Of a DNA stretch of 64,000 nt, positions 1 to 8,140 are shown in pieces. The position numbers and the translations under genes were made by a program. The stretch lies in contig JACDGS010000009.1 in the NCBI GenBank assembly GCA_013821455.1, positions 1 through 64,000 on the forward strand, given 5' to 3'. Numbering within the stretch: the first letter of the stretch is position 1; each line of letters begins with the position of its first letter. The stretch is from Chthoniobacterales bacterium. Its GTDB lineage: Bacteria > Verrucomicrobiota > Verrucomicrobiia > Chthoniobacterales > UBA10450. A model generated the notes under the pieces. The model was not told the origin of the DNA. It saw only the letters and a list, made by a program, of their open reading frames with translations, and searched no databases.

Positions 1-1397
1 GGAAAAGTTCGCGATGGCGAGGGCGCCACCGCCGGCACGCGAGGCGCGTGCGCTCCCCGGAGGTTAGCTTGCGCGTCGCGCTGGATGGAAAGTTTCGCCC
101 GGATCGTGACCGCGAGGATTTCCGGCTTGAGCCGTGCGCCGTGGCAGACCGGGCAGGTCGCGCGATTCATGAAGGCGCGGATGCGCGTGCGGGTGAACTC
201 GCTCTCGGTCTCTTCGTACAGTCGCTGCAATTGCGGGACGAGGCCTTCGAATGGCTTCGCGGTTCTGGCAGCGCGGCCGTTACCAGTGCCGGTGTTCAAC
301 TCGATCGGCTCGTCGCCGGTGCCGAAAAGGAGCGCCTTCTTGAAATCCTCCGGCAGCTCTTCGTAGGGCATGGTCTCGGCGACTTTGAAATGCCTAACGA
401 GCGCATTCTGCAGTCCGCGGTAATAAATTTTCATCCTCTTCGTCCCGCGCCGCCAAGGGATGATCGCGCCTTCCGCGAGCGATTTGGAAACGTCGGTCAC
501 CATCAATTCGGGATCGAGCACCGGCTGCGTGCCGAGCCCGTGACAGGCCGGGCAGGCGCCGAGGTGACTGTTAAAGGAAAAATGTTTAGGCGTGAGTTGG
601 CCTAACGAAAAGTTGGTGTCAGGATTGCCGTAATCGGTCGAGTAGCGAACTTCTTGGTACCCTGGTTCGGCTCCGTCCCGGAGCGCGACCAGCCGATTGT
701 TGCCCCACTTCAGCGCGGTCTCGACCGAATCGGCCAAACGCGCGCGGATGCCTTCCCTAACGACGAGGCGATCGACCACCGCTTCGATATTGTGGCGCGC
801 GTTTTTTTTCAGCCGGATCGGTTCCGGTTGGCCGAGCTCGAAGATTTCGCCGTCCACGCGAATACGGACGAAGCCTTCGCGTTTCGTTTTCTCGATCACA
901 TCGCGGAATTCGCCGGCCTCGTTGCGCACGAGCGGCGCGAGCAAAATGATTTTCGTCTCCGGCGGGTAGAGAAGAATTTGATCGACGATCTGCTGCGCGG
1001 TCTGGCGAAAAATCGGCTGGCCCGTGACCGGATCATGCGGCTGACCGACAGCCGAAAAAAGAACGCGCAGATAATCGTAAATCTCGGTCGTGGTCGCGAT
1101 GATGGAGCGCGGATTTGTGCCCGCGCTGCGCTGCTCGATCGCGATCGCGGGCGAGAGGCCTTCGATGAAATCGACCTCTGGTTTTTCCATCTGATCGAGG
1201 AATTGCCGGGCGTAAGCGGAGAGGCTTTCGACGTAGCGGCGCTGGCCTTCGGCGTAGAGCGTGTCGAAGGCGAGCGACGATTTTCCCGAGCCGCTCAGGC
1301 CGGTGATCACGACCAGCTTTTCTCTCGGAATCTCGACGTGGAGATTCTTCAGATTATGCTGGCGTGCCCCACTGATCTTGATAGTTTTGGCAGGCAT
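1..1397 (-). CDS. uvrA: Excinuclease ABC subunit A, partial (3' end beyond window)
   Basis: UvrA is the damage-recognition ATPase of nucleotide excision repair. Translating the minus strand from ATG at 1397 gives the usual UvrA start ([18 protein letters not shown]), the Walker A motif GLSGSGKSS, the ARQFL stretch, and the zinc-module CPAC.HGLG pattern near 530-570. After the second Cys pair (CPVCHG) and KPEILAVTI, the frame stays open but stops resembling UvrA: from about 61 downward it reads through a dispersed repeat (see repeat at 5-61), and the gene leaves the window still open. Most of the protein, including the second ATPase half, is outside. The family call is secure; whether the gene is intact is not known. 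Confidence 0.93.
   Translation of the reverse strand, partial: MPAKTIKISGARQHNLKNLHVEIPREKLVVITGLSGSGKSSLAFDTLYAEGQRRYVESLSAYARQFLDQMEKPEVDFIEGLSPAIAIEQRSAGTNPRSIIATTTEIYDYLRVLFSAVGQPHDPVTGQPIFRQTAQQIVDQILLYPPETKIILLAPLVRNEAGEFRDVIEKTKREGFVRIRVDGEIFELGQPEPIRLKKNARHNIEAVVDRLVVREGIRARLADSVETALKWGNNRLVALRDGAEPGYQEVRYSTDYGNPDTNFSLGQLTPKHFSFNSHLGACPACHGLGTQPVLDPELMVTDVSKSLAEGAIIPWRRGTKRMKIYYRGLQNALVRHFKVAETMPYEELPEDFKKALLFGTGDEPIELNTGTGNGRAARTAKPFEGLVPQLQRLYEETESEFTRTRIRAFMNRATCPVCHGARLKPEILAVTIRAKLSIQRDAQANLRGAHAPRVPAVAPSPSRTF
5..61. repeat. Partial copy of the sdh-intergenic inverted-repeat element, inside uvrA
   Basis: These 57 bases match 20958-21014 with about two or three differences, including the right-hand terminal inverted repeat (37-61 here). 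The left half of the element would lie before base 1. In uvrA the frame remains open across it, adding Ala/Pro/Arg-rich residues. The match ends sharply at 61. Confidence 0.8.
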
Positions 1398-1465
1398 CGG
1401 GCGGGATTTTCCGAACCTGTAAGTCAAGCACGTCCGACCGCCTTCTCCAGCGAATTTGCCTATTT

Positions 1466-1711
1466 ATGACTGAGTCCAGCCCAAGCATTCCGCAGGAAGA
1501 AGTCGCGCAATTGCAGAAGAAATTCAGCGAGGTCAAGCACTCGATAAACAACGCGCTGGCAGTGATGATGGCGCTCTCGGAAATGTCGCAGCGCCGGCCG
1601 GATTACGCGGAGAAACTGGCCAGCACCGTCCTCGCGAAAGCGCCGCAAATCGTGACGAGTTTGCAGGAGTTCACGCAGGTGCTGAACGAGAAGGCCGCGC
1701 CGAAATCGTAA
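1466..1711 (+). CDS. Small helical protein resembling a stand-alone histidine-kinase DHp segment
   Basis: This 81-residue protein has no signal peptide or membrane helix and appears almost wholly alpha-helical. Residues 25-40 read KHSINNALAVMMALSE, which resembles the H-box of phosphoacceptor (DHp) domains, where a His is followed by Asn-Asn and a hydrophobic helix. A second helix (about 52-75) could complete a two-helix hairpin. No ATPase domain follows. It starts 69 bases from the divergently oriented uvrA start, so a short shared promoter region is likely. The DHp resemblance is my inference from pattern only; a generic coiled-coil helical protein is the alternative. Confidence 0.6.
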   Translation: MTESSPSIPQEEVAQLQKKFSEVKHSINNALAVMMALSEMSQRRPDYAEKLASTVLAKAPQIVTSLQEFTQVLNEKAAPKS

Positions 1712-1725
1712 GAGCAAAACGTCCT

Positions 1726-1745
1726 CGGCGGTTTTCAAACCGCCG
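1726..1745. terminator. Hairpin between convergent genes
   Basis: A perfect 9-bp stem with a 2-base loop (CGGCGGTTT/AAACCGCCG) lies between the convergent ends at 1711 (+) and 1801 (-). It has no long T tract, so it is a plausible but unproven bidirectional terminator. Confidence 0.5.
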
Positions 1746-1800
1746 CTCCCGTCTCCGATCACCGCAAGCCCTTATCGTGACGCTTTCAGACCTATACTCG

Positions 1801-2517
1801 TTAGGCTTTAGTCAGCGGAAGCGCTTTGGGCCAGAGGAAATAGGGGCCGAAACGAGTGCTCACCCGCATCTCGCCGCCGAGTCGCCGGCCTAGTTCGGTG
1901 ATTTGCTTGTGACCTTCGCGCACTTCGATCGCGCCCAGGCGAACGAGATGGTCGGTTAGCTCCTGCGTTTTCAAGCCAAGGCTCCGCGCCAGTTTCGAGG
2001 TGCTGAATTTGACCCCGTCTTCCGGTTCTGTTTCTTCTTCCGGTCTCGCTTTTTGTTCACTCATCGGGCGCACTTTTTCCAGGCTCATGCGCAGCTCTTC
2101 ACTGATGCGAATGAGCCGGTTGGCTTCATCGGCAAAATCCCGGTAGAGTTCGCCGTCTTCCTCGCGCGAAATGAGGATGCCTGCTTCGTTGTTATTCACC
2201 TGGCTGAAGTCGTGCAGATCCAGGCTGGTGATAATGCCGAAGTGTTCGTTCAGGTAGCAGGTCGCGTGCAGGTCTTTGCAATAGCTGGTGCGGATGAAAG
2301 AGAGCGCACTCAGCCAGTTGATTTCCCTGGGTTGAAGCTCGTTTTTTCCGTAGACCAGGCGGACGTCCAGTTTGAGCCGATTCTTATCTTCCAGCAGCTC
2401 CTTGATGCGATCGTTCAGTTTCAAGAAGGGGCTGATCAGGATAAGCCGGATGTGCGCGAGCCGGATTATCTCTTCGAGATAATAGTTAGCCGCGCTGGTG
2501 TTCAGGAACTTCGCCAT
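1801..2517 (-). CDS. Phospholipase D-like protein with C-terminal helical DNA-binding-like domain
   Basis: This is a 238-residue protein. The N-terminal two thirds follow the PLD-like fold: an early strand (IRLILISPFLKLND), then LHATCYLNE, ITSLDLHDFSQVNNNEAGI and a helix ending the domain. In active members the motif is HxK; here the Lys position is Thr (H84-A85-T86), so catalysis is doubtful. The last ~70 residues (LGLKTQELTDHLVRLGAIE, then ITELGRRLGG) resemble a KilA-C or winged-helix-type module, suggesting nucleic-acid binding. The stop codon TAA is supplied by a copy of the GCCTAACGA motif at 1798-1806. The substrate is unknown. Confidence 0.7.
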   Translation of the reverse strand: MAKFLNTSAANYYLEEIIRLAHIRLILISPFLKLNDRIKELLEDKNRLKLDVRLVYGKNELQPREINWLSALSFIRTSYCKDLHATCYLNEHFGIITSLDLHDFSQVNNNEAGILISREEDGELYRDFADEANRLIRISEELRMSLEKVRPMSEQKARPEEETEPEDGVKFSTSKLARSLGLKTQELTDHLVRLGAIEVREGHKQITELGRRLGGEMRVSTRFGPYFLWPKALPLTKA

Positions 2518-2592
2518 AATTACCAGAAAGCAGCTAAGGTACCACCGGCGGTCTCATTCCGCGGGCAGTCGCGCAGGAGGAACCGACGCGCT

Positions 2593-3528
2593 CTAGGGGG
2601 ACAGGAAATCAGAGGCGCCCAACTTCACCGCGGTAGGTTGCGGAGAGTGTTCCGGGAGCACGAAAGTCTCGCCGATTTCACGGAGAGCAATCCGCTCCGG
2701 CTCGTCAGCAAGAGCGGCGGCGAAACGCTCGATCGGTTCGCAGAATGGCTCGAAGCTCAATTTAAAGGTTTGATGATGCACGGGCATGACGAAGCGCGCG
2801 CCGGCGGCGGTGGCCATGGCAATCGCCTGCTCAGGCGTGCAGTGCGCGCGAATCCACGGTTGGTAGGCGCCGATTCCCATGATCGCGAGATCGAAAGGCC
2901 GGCCGTCGCGCAGATGCGAGAAGTCAGCGCTCATGGCGGTGTCGCCGCCGAAAATGATTCTCCGGCCCGCGCGCTCGAGGACGTAGCCATTGTAACCGCG
3001 GAAGGTGTCGTACTGTATTCTCGCGCCCCAGTGGTTCACGCGAAATTCCCTAACGAGTAAAGGACCGGCCGGCGCGTGAATTTCCGTGGTCTCGCCCCAG
3101 CGCAGCTCGGTGCTGTCGCGCAGCCGCGTTCCGCGCAGGAGATCTCGTGTGCGCGGCGCGGTCACGACCCGCGTGTGCGCGTGGAATTGCCGCAACGTCC
3201 GCCGATCGAAGTGATCGAAGTGCGCGTGGGAGAGAAGCACGAGATCAAGCGGCGGCAGCTCGCGGATGCTCAGCGCCGGTTTCGTCAGGCGTTTCGGTCC
3301 CATGGTAAAACCGGGGAAGCGCACGCCGATCCGGGGAAACAAAACCGGATCGGTCAGGATGGTGACGCCATAAAAATTCAAAAGCACGGTGGAATGACCC
3401 AGCCAGGCCGCGGTCAGGCGATCGTTAGGCCATTCGTTAGGCTGAGGGCGCGCGAAAGCGGGTCGGATCGGGCGGCGCAGCTCGAAAAGCCATTCGCGCC
3501 AAAGATGAGCGAGCCAACTGCGGGTCAT
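2593..3528 (-). CDS. MBL-fold metallo-hydrolase (NAPE-PLD/UlaG-like)
   Basis: This 311-residue protein of the metallo-beta-lactamase fold carries the zinc motif SHAHFDHFD (HxHxDH), an earlier WLGHSTVLL strand, TDPVLFPR, and later FGGDTAMS and MPVHHQTFKLSFEP, which supply the remaining metal ligands. This arrangement matches the branch that includes N-acyl-phosphatidylethanolamine phospholipase D and related bacterial hydrolases. There is no signal peptide, so it is probably cytoplasmic. It is transcribed alone; a 20-bp inverted repeat lies just upstream. The substrate cannot be read from the sequence. Confidence 0.88.
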   Translation of the reverse strand: MTRSWLAHLWREWLFELRRPIRPAFARPQPNEWPNDRLTAAWLGHSTVLLNFYGVTILTDPVLFPRIGVRFPGFTMGPKRLTKPALSIRELPPLDLVLLSHAHFDHFDRRTLRQFHAHTRVVTAPRTRDLLRGTRLRDSTELRWGETTEIHAPAGPLLVREFRVNHWGARIQYDTFRGYNGYVLERAGRRIIFGGDTAMSADFSHLRDGRPFDLAIMGIGAYQPWIRAHCTPEQAIAMATAAGARFVMPVHHQTFKLSFEPFCEPIERFAAALADEPERIALREIGETFVLPEHSPQPTAVKLGASDFLSP

Positions 3529-3540
3529 GCTCGTTTTGGG

Positions 3541-3625
3541 TTAGACAGGATTAACAGGATTTACGGGATTGAAGAAGGCGAGCGGCCTTGTCCATAATCC
3601 TGTTCATCCTGTTAATCCTGTCTAA
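3541..3625. repeat. Palindromic element with 20-bp perfect inverted arms
   Basis: Arms 3541-3560 and 3606-3625 are perfect inverted copies built on the word ACAGGATTAACAGGAT, separated by about 45 bases. It would fold into a long hairpin in the intergenic space upstream of the MBL hydrolase. It looks like a dispersed REP-type element rather than a terminator. Confidence 0.75.
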
Positions 3626-3751
3626 TCTCCCCGCGCCCCGAGCACGCTCGACGAAATTTCGCAGTTAAACCCGCCGAAATCGCGCGGGGCGCCGGCGCGG
3701 AAGCGATTCGGTCCTGACCGATGAGACTTTTTTCCAGGGTCATCTCGATCA

Positions 3752-3774
3752 TTTGCGCGCGGTGCGCGCGCAAA
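3752..3774 (-). terminator. Hairpin downstream of the Pal-like gene
   Basis: A perfect 10-bp GC-rich stem (TTTGCGCGCG/CGCGCGCAAA) with a 3-base loop lies about 50 bases beyond the stop of the minus-strand Pal-like gene. Only a weak U run follows, so termination is probable rather than certain. The rest of 3626-3824 shows no gene. Confidence 0.5.
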
Positions 3775-3824
3775 ACGGGAGGACTGGATCGCTACTCCAG
3801 GAGACTCGTTAGGCGACGCGGTCT

Positions 3825-4379
3825 CTATTTTATGACGCCGATCTCAGCGCGGCGATTTTTGGCCCAGGCTTCCTCGTTCGAGCTGGGGTCGGCCGGCATG
3901 TCGGCGCCAAAGCTGACGGTCTGGATGCTTTGCGCGCTCGCGCCGCTCGCGATAAGCGCTTCGCGGACGGATTCGGCGCGGCGTTCGCCGAGGCCGCGAT
4001 TGTATTCGGCGGTACCGCGCTCATCGGTGAAACCGGCGATGATGATCTGGCTGCGGCCCTGTTGCAGGAAGCTGGCGATTTGCTGGATTTTTCCGTTTTC
4101 GGACGAGCCGATGACCTGGCTGTCGAACGCGAAAGAAATGGGCTGAAACTGGTGGCGATCGACGTTGCTGCTCATGAAGGAAGTGCCGCCTTCCGGACGA
4201 TCGGACAGCGGCGTGCCGTTGACGTAATCGCCGGTGTTGCCCGCGGATTGGTCGCCTCCTTTTTTCGGCGAGCAGGCTGGGATGAGGACGAGGGCGAGCA
4301 AAACTACGAGCGGGGAAAATTGCCTAACGAGTGTAAGTGCGCAGCGAAATTTCGAATTCATAGCGGGCAGCGCGAGCAT
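3825..4379 (-). CDS. pal: Pal-like OmpA-family lipoprotein
   Basis: The N terminus is a lipoprotein signal: a basic start, a hydrophobic stretch (LVVLLALVLIPAC) and a lipobox ending in Cys. The C-terminal OmpA domain has the peptidoglycan-binding signature GFTDERGTAEYNRGLGERRA, with the conserved Asp and Arg, and the SFAFDS strand at its start. Family knowledge places such proteins in the outer membrane, bound to peptidoglycan as part of the Tol-Pal system; no tol genes are nearby. ATG at 4379 gives 184 residues; an internal ATG at 4361 would give a more typical signal peptide. Neither has a clear ribosome binding site. Confidence 0.87.
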   Translation of the reverse strand: MLALPAMNSKFRCALTLVRQFSPLVVLLALVLIPACSPKKGGDQSAGNTGDYVNGTPLSDRPEGGTSFMSSNVDRHQFQPISFAFDSQVIGSSENGKIQQIASFLQQGRSQIIIAGFTDERGTAEYNRGLGERRAESVREALIASGASAQSIQTVSFGADMPADPSSNEEAWAKNRRAEIGVIK

Positions 4380-4467
4380 AGCGGCAGCGATCTGCCATGC
4401 AAGCCGGGGGCTCGCAGCCGGGTCGTTAGGCTGCTGCGATTATAGCGGGCTAAGGCAACGCGCAATT

Positions 4468-4609
4468 TGTCATCCTGAGCCGGCGCAGCGCGGCGAAGGA
4501 CCCCGCAAGCGTTCGCGCGGCGTGTGCTGGCCTAACGACAAGCGGAAGACAATTTTCGCAAGGGAAACCGAGGGACGCTGCGGGGTCCCTCGCTCCGCTC
4601 GGGATGACA
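4468..4609. repeat. GTCATCC(T/C)GAG-type inverted-repeat element, copy 1
   Basis: The ends read TGTCATCCTGAG and, inverted, CTCGGGATGACA, with a second pair of partly complementary blocks (GGACCCCGCAAGCG and GCTGCGGGGTCC) inside. A GCCTAACGA copy sits in the middle. The same ends recur at 30061-30175, and half copies lie at 7144-7195 and 35829-35862. There is no coding capacity, so it behaves like a small non-autonomous palindromic element between the Pal-like gene and the universal stress protein gene. Confidence 0.8.
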
Positions 4610-4644
4610 AGCCAAAGCGAGGGCGCGCTGCGGAGAACGGCTCG

Positions 4645-5541
4645 TTAGGCAGATTTCGCGCCGAAGCCGTGGAGGAGCCGATGGAAAAATCCGCCTTCCG
4701 CGTCGTCGTCATCGACGATCTTCCCGGCGCGCGCGACGAGCACCGGACATTCAGCGCGGTTCAAAATCCCGCGCGTCAGATCGCCCATGATGTAATGGCG
4801 GAATGTCCCGCCCGCCTGCGAGGTGCCGGTGACGATGAGGTCGTGCTCGCCTTCGCGCACTTCCATGAAAATCTGGTCGAGCGCGAGCCCATGACGAATG
4901 CGCACTTCGACTTCGAGTCCCATTTTTTCCAGGCTCTCTTTTTGCCCAAGCAAGCCGAGGCCCAGCTCGGAATCGGAGGCGAGCAAACGATCGACGTCTT
5001 CTTCCAGCCTAACGAGATCGGCATAAATCGCGGGCGGCTCCGCCATGACGTGCAGGAGCGTGAGCGACGCACCGACACACGTGGCGATCTCGCCCGCGAG
5101 CTGCACCGCATCGTCGATGTAACGTTTCCCGCCCGTGCAAACGAGAATGCGCTTGATGCGACCGCACGCACCGATCGCCACCAGCACCGGCGGCGGCACG
5201 GCCTTGATCACTTCGTAGGTTTTTTCCGGACGCCAATACAAACCACCGGTCCCTTTGCGTCGCGCACCGATGATCGCGAGATCGTATTCGTTCGCCGCCG
5301 TCTCGGCGAGGATCTGGCGGATCGGCTCGCCGGAGCGGATCACGATCGTGGGCGTGACGCCCTGCTCCTGGAGCATGGCGGCTTCGCCATCCAAGGCAGC
5401 GCGCAAGGCCTGTTCGTCTTCGTCCTTCTCCGCGATGCCCAGAAGAGTGGTTGGCGACTGGCAAGGCGCGCCAATGATGCCGCCGATCCGCGTCGGGTTA
5501 TCGGCCGGGTCGGTGCCATCGCTGCAAATGAGGAGACGCAT
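4645..5541 (-). CDS. Tandem universal stress protein (two UspA domains)
   Basis: This is a 298-residue protein. The first UspA-like half (about 1-125) has a DLAIIGARRKGT segment but is less canonical. The second half (about 128-280) has the ATP-binding signature GTSQAGG followed by GDLTRGILNRAECPVLV, i.e. the G-2X-G-9X-G(S/T) pattern, so it probably binds ATP. It lies 3 bases from the TauE permease gene upstream on the same strand, so the two plus the small membrane protein before them form an operon. The physiological trigger is not visible. Confidence 0.9.
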   Translation of the reverse strand: MRLLICSDGTDPADNPTRIGGIIGAPCQSPTTLLGIAEKDEDEQALRAALDGEAAMLQEQGVTPTIVIRSGEPIRQILAETAANEYDLAIIGARRKGTGGLYWRPEKTYEVIKAVPPPVLVAIGACGRIKRILVCTGGKRYIDDAVQLAGEIATCVGASLTLLHVMAEPPAIYADLVRLEEDVDRLLASDSELGLGLLGQKESLEKMGLEVEVRIRHGLALDQIFMEVREGEHDLIVTGTSQAGGTFRHYIMGDLTRGILNRAECPVLVARAGKIVDDDDAEGGFFHRLLHGFGAKSA

Positions 5542-5544
5542 GAG

Positions 5545-6507
5545 CTAGAGTTTCTGTCCGGTGAATAAAGTGTAGAGGACGATGGCCGCCCCGATCAACG
5601 GGAGCGGCACAAAAAAGAGACGGATTTTCGGGCCGGCAAAATACTGGGTGAGGATGGCACCGATCTGCGCGCCGATGGCTGCGCCGGTATTCATGACGAG
5701 CGCGATGAGAATATCGACGTTGCCTTTTATCGCATGGCTAAAAGTGCCGTAACTCGCCGAGATGATGATCTCGAAAAGATCGGTCCCGACCGCGAGGTGC
5801 GTGGGAATTCCGAGCACGTAGACCATCATCGGCATGCGGATGTAGCCGGCGCCGCCGCCGAGGAAACCGCTGAAGAGTCCGCCGATAAACGAGACAATGA
5901 TGATGACCCAAAGCGAGATCGATTTTACACCAGAAGTCGGGAGCGAAATCATCGGCCATACCGGAATGCCCTGGATCGCTTTCGTGACGTTGTCGAAAGA
6001 GGAGACGTCCTTCTCGCTGCTTTTACTTTTGCCTTTGGTCTTGGCTTTTCCCTGGCCGCTCCCGGCCTGTTTTTTTTGCAACTGCCTCGTCTTCCAACTC
6101 TCCAAAACCATGAAGGTCGAAATGCTGACGTAGATTACGATCGAGATGATGCTGACGACGAAATCGACGTTGCCTTGGCGCTTCAGGAGCTGGATTAACT
6201 GCGCGCCGCATTCCGCTCCACCGATCGTGCCCAGCGCCATGATTAAACCCAGGCGCAGATCGACGTTGCCGAGCGCGCGGTGACGCTTCGCCGCGACCAC
6301 AGATTTCCCGACAATGTGCGCGAGGTCGGTGCCGACGGCGTAATTCCAATGCATCCCCACCGCGCGCAAAGCCGGGCCGGCGATGAAGCTGCCGCCGACC
6401 CCGAAAAATCCACCGAGAATCCCGATCAAAAATCCGATCACGACCAGATACACCGGACTGATGTCCGTGTTCGAAATCGGAAAATGCATCGCGAGGAGCG
6501 TGATCAT
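5545..6507 (-). CDS. TauE/SafE-family permease
   Basis: This 320-residue polytopic membrane protein begins with the family's repeated signature (IGFLIGILGGFFGVGGSF) and repeats it in the second half (FIGGLFSGFLGGGAGYIRMP), as expected for two inverted halves of about four helices each. A hydrophilic, Lys/Ser-rich loop (about residues 150-175) separates the halves. Family members export sulfite, sulfoacetate or other organic anions; the substrate here is not determined. The start overlaps the stop of the upstream small membrane gene by 4 bases. Confidence 0.9.
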   Translation of the reverse strand: MITLLAMHFPISNTDISPVYLVVIGFLIGILGGFFGVGGSFIAGPALRAVGMHWNYAVGTDLAHIVGKSVVAAKRHRALGNVDLRLGLIMALGTIGGAECGAQLIQLLKRQGNVDFVVSIISIVIYVSISTFMVLESWKTRQLQKKQAGSGQGKAKTKGKSKSSEKDVSSFDNVTKAIQGIPVWPMISLPTSGVKSISLWVIIIVSFIGGLFSGFLGGGAGYIRMPMMVYVLGIPTHLAVGTDLFEIIISASYGTFSHAIKGNVDILIALVMNTGAAIGAQIGAILTQYFAGPKIRLFFVPLPLIGAAIVLYTLFTGQKL

Positions 6508-6746
6508 TCGGAGCGGCCGCGCAGGACGCGAAAGATAAAGGTGGTGATCGATTCAAGGACGACAGCCTGGCCGATGATCAGCCCGATCGAGACGAGCGCG
6601 TAAAGGCGGATGCTTTCCTTATCCAGATGCGCCAGCCAGTTCGCAAGAAAATGGAGAACGAGGAAAAAATAAACGACGACCAGAATGCCATAGACCACCA
6701 GCTCGATGGCGAAAGAAATGAGGGCCTTGCGGGCGTCGGATTTCAT
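6504..6746 (-). CDS. Small two-helix membrane protein
   Basis: The 80-residue product has two clear membrane helices (about 9-35 and 45-70) with charged ends. I do not recognise the family. It overlaps the TauE permease start by four bases (6504-6507), so it is almost certainly co-transcribed and could be a small accessory subunit; this is inference from position. The ATG at 6746 follows a 140-base divergent intergenic region shared with the ferredoxin gene. Confidence 0.75.
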   Translation of the reverse strand: MKSDARKALISFAIELVVYGILVVVYFFLVLHFLANWLAHLDKESIRLYALVSIGLIIGQAVVLESITTFIFRVLRGRSE

Positions 6747-6886
6747 AAACAGCGGGCCGCGGGTCTGGTGCCGAAGCGGCTCCGCGTCACTTGATGGCGA
6801 CGAGGCGAAGCGTCAACCGGAAAATCCCTTTGCGCGCGGAACGAATCATTCTACACTCGTGCCCTCGGAAGAACCGGAAGTGATTT

Positions 6887-7120
6887 ATGGCTGATGTCGC
6901 AAACAAATATGGAGAAAACGTAGAGGGAAAATTCTACGTGGACGACCAGTGCATCGACTGCGATCTCTGCCGCGAAACCGCGCCCGCGAATTTCAAGCGC
7001 AACGACGATGGCGGCCATTCCTTTGTCTACAAAGAGCCCGAATCGCCCGAGGAAGAAGCGCTTTGCAAAGAGGCGATGGAAGGTTGTCCGGTCGAAGCGA
7101 TCGGCAACGACGGCGGCTAG
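6887..7120 (+). CDS. Single-cluster [4Fe-4S] ferredoxin
   Basis: The 77-residue product has C22, C25 and C28 in QCIDCDLC and the fourth ligand C67 in GCPVEAI. C60 lies in the position where some ferredoxins of this type keep an extra Cys. The protein is acidic, as expected for a soluble low-potential electron carrier. A TACACT hexamer at 6851-6856 could be the -10 element of its promoter, but the -35 is weak. The redox partner is not encoded next to it. A half copy of the GTCATCC-type repeat follows the gene. Confidence 0.93.
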   Translation: MADVANKYGENVEGKFYVDDQCIDCDLCRETAPANFKRNDDGGHSFVYKEPESPEEEALCKEAMEGCPVEAIGNDGG

Positions 7121-7143
7121 CGTGCGGAAGCAGCGCGTTCGTT

Positions 7144-7195
7144 CGTCATCCCGAGCGCAGTGGAGCGCAACGCAACGGAGTCGAGGGATCCCGTC
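7144..7195. repeat. Half copy of the GTCATCC(T/C)GAG element
   Basis: The left end (CGTCATCCCGAGCGCAG) is present between the ferredoxin and thiD genes, but no matching right end follows, so this is a truncated or degenerate copy. Confidence 0.55.
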
Positions 7196-7249
7196 GGGCA
7201 TCCAAAAAGCTCAGGAGCGAACTCGATCGATCGAAGAGATCTCGCCCCG

Positions 7250-8122
7250 ATGATCCCCGTCGCCCTAACGATCGCGGGCTCCGATTGCAGCGCGGGCGCA
7301 GGTCTGCAAGCCGACCTGAAAACGTTCAGCGCACTCGGCGTGTACTGCCTAACGGCGGTGACCTGCGTGGTCGCGGAAGTGCCGGGAAAAGTCTCGCGCA
7401 TCCAGGCCGTTGCGGCGGAAAATGTCCGCACGCAGATCGAACTCCTGCTCGCAAGCTTCCCGGTAGCGGCGGTGAAAACCGGGCTGCTGTATTCGCCCGA
7501 AGTGGTGGAAATCGTCGCGGATATTTTCGAGAAAAGCGCGCTGCGAAATATTCCATTGATCATTGATCCGGTGATGATCGCGACCAGTGGAGATGTATTG
7601 CTCCAGTCGGCGGCGGTGGAGATTTATCGTTCGCGGCTTTTTCGGTTGGCCACGCTCGTCACGCCAAACATGGCCGAAGCGGCGGCGCTGACTGGTCGGC
7701 CGGTGCGCGATATCGACGAAATGCGCACGGCGGGCGAGCAGCTTCAGGCCGAGTTCGGTGCGCGTTTTCTAGTTAAAGGCGGGCACTTGTCCGGTGACCG
7801 CGCGATCGATCTGTTGTTCGACGGCTCGCGGATCGAGGAATTTTCCGCGCCTTTTCACGAAGGCATTTCGACCCATGGGACGGGTTGCACTTACTCCGCA
7901 GCGATCGCGGCCGGGCTCGCGCAGGGACATGTGCTCGAGACCGCAATCGCGCGCGCGAAGGAGTTCGTTAGTCGCGCAATTGGCGAGCACTTTTCCTGGA
8001 CGAATTCGTTAGGCAAGATCGACGCGCTGAATCACGTAATACAGGCTTCCAGCCTGTCAGGTCGCCCGGGCTTCCAGCCCGGAGCGTCACCCTCCGGCGG
8101 GCAGGATGCCCGCTCGACCTAA
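7250..8122 (+). CDS. thiD: Hydroxymethylpyrimidine/phosphomethylpyrimidine kinase
   Basis: ThiD phosphorylates HMP and HMP-P in thiamine synthesis. The start is ATG 7250 (MIPVALTIAGSDCSAGAG); the frame is open upstream, but family alignment begins here. AGSDCSAGAGLQAD is the substrate-binding segment, DPVMIATSG the central motif, and THGTGCTYSAAIAAGLA the anion-hole and catalytic-Asp region, with TGC where many members have TGT or SGC. The last ~24 residues (from about 8050) are translated from a palindromic repeat and are foreign to the family. No TPP riboswitch is seen upstream, and no other thi gene is near. Confidence 0.92.
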   Translation: MIPVALTIAGSDCSAGAGLQADLKTFSALGVYCLTAVTCVVAEVPGKVSRIQAVAAENVRTQIELLLASFPVAAVKTGLLYSPEVVEIVADIFEKSALRNIPLIIDPVMIATSGDVLLQSAAVEIYRSRLFRLATLVTPNMAEAAALTGRPVRDIDEMRTAGEQLQAEFGARFLVKGGHLSGDRAIDLLFDGSRIEEFSAPFHEGISTHGTGCTYSAAIAAGLAQGHVLETAIARAKEFVSRAIGEHFSWTNSLGKIDALNHVIQASSLSGRPGFQPGASPSGGQDARST

Positions 8123-8140
8123 CAGGCTGGAAGCCTGTGT
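8041..8140. repeat. AGGCTTCCAGCCT palindromic element forming the thiD 3' end
   Basis: The palindrome ACAGGCTTCCAGCCTGT at 8041-8057 and its counterpart at 8121-8139 flank two further small palindromes (GGGCTTCCAGCCC and CGGCGGGCAGGATGCCCG). The element supplies the end of thiD and abuts the stop of convergent rnc, so it may also terminate both transcripts. Confidence 0.75.

Noticed and set aside
654-1469. 271-codon open frame on the plus strand opposite uvrA
   Set aside because: The minus strand encodes clear UvrA motifs throughout; the plus frame is a GC-rich antisense shadow.
2053-3060. 335-codon open frame on the plus strand
   Set aside because: It spans the antisense of two unrelated genes (PLD-like and MBL), so it is not real.
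4234-5568. 444-codon open frame on the plus strand
   Set aside because: It crosses a repeat and lies antisense to the universal stress protein gene, with no family motif.
7121-7249. TPP riboswitch upstream of thiD
   Set aside because: The conserved riboswitch core was not found; the stretch is a half copy of a repeat.
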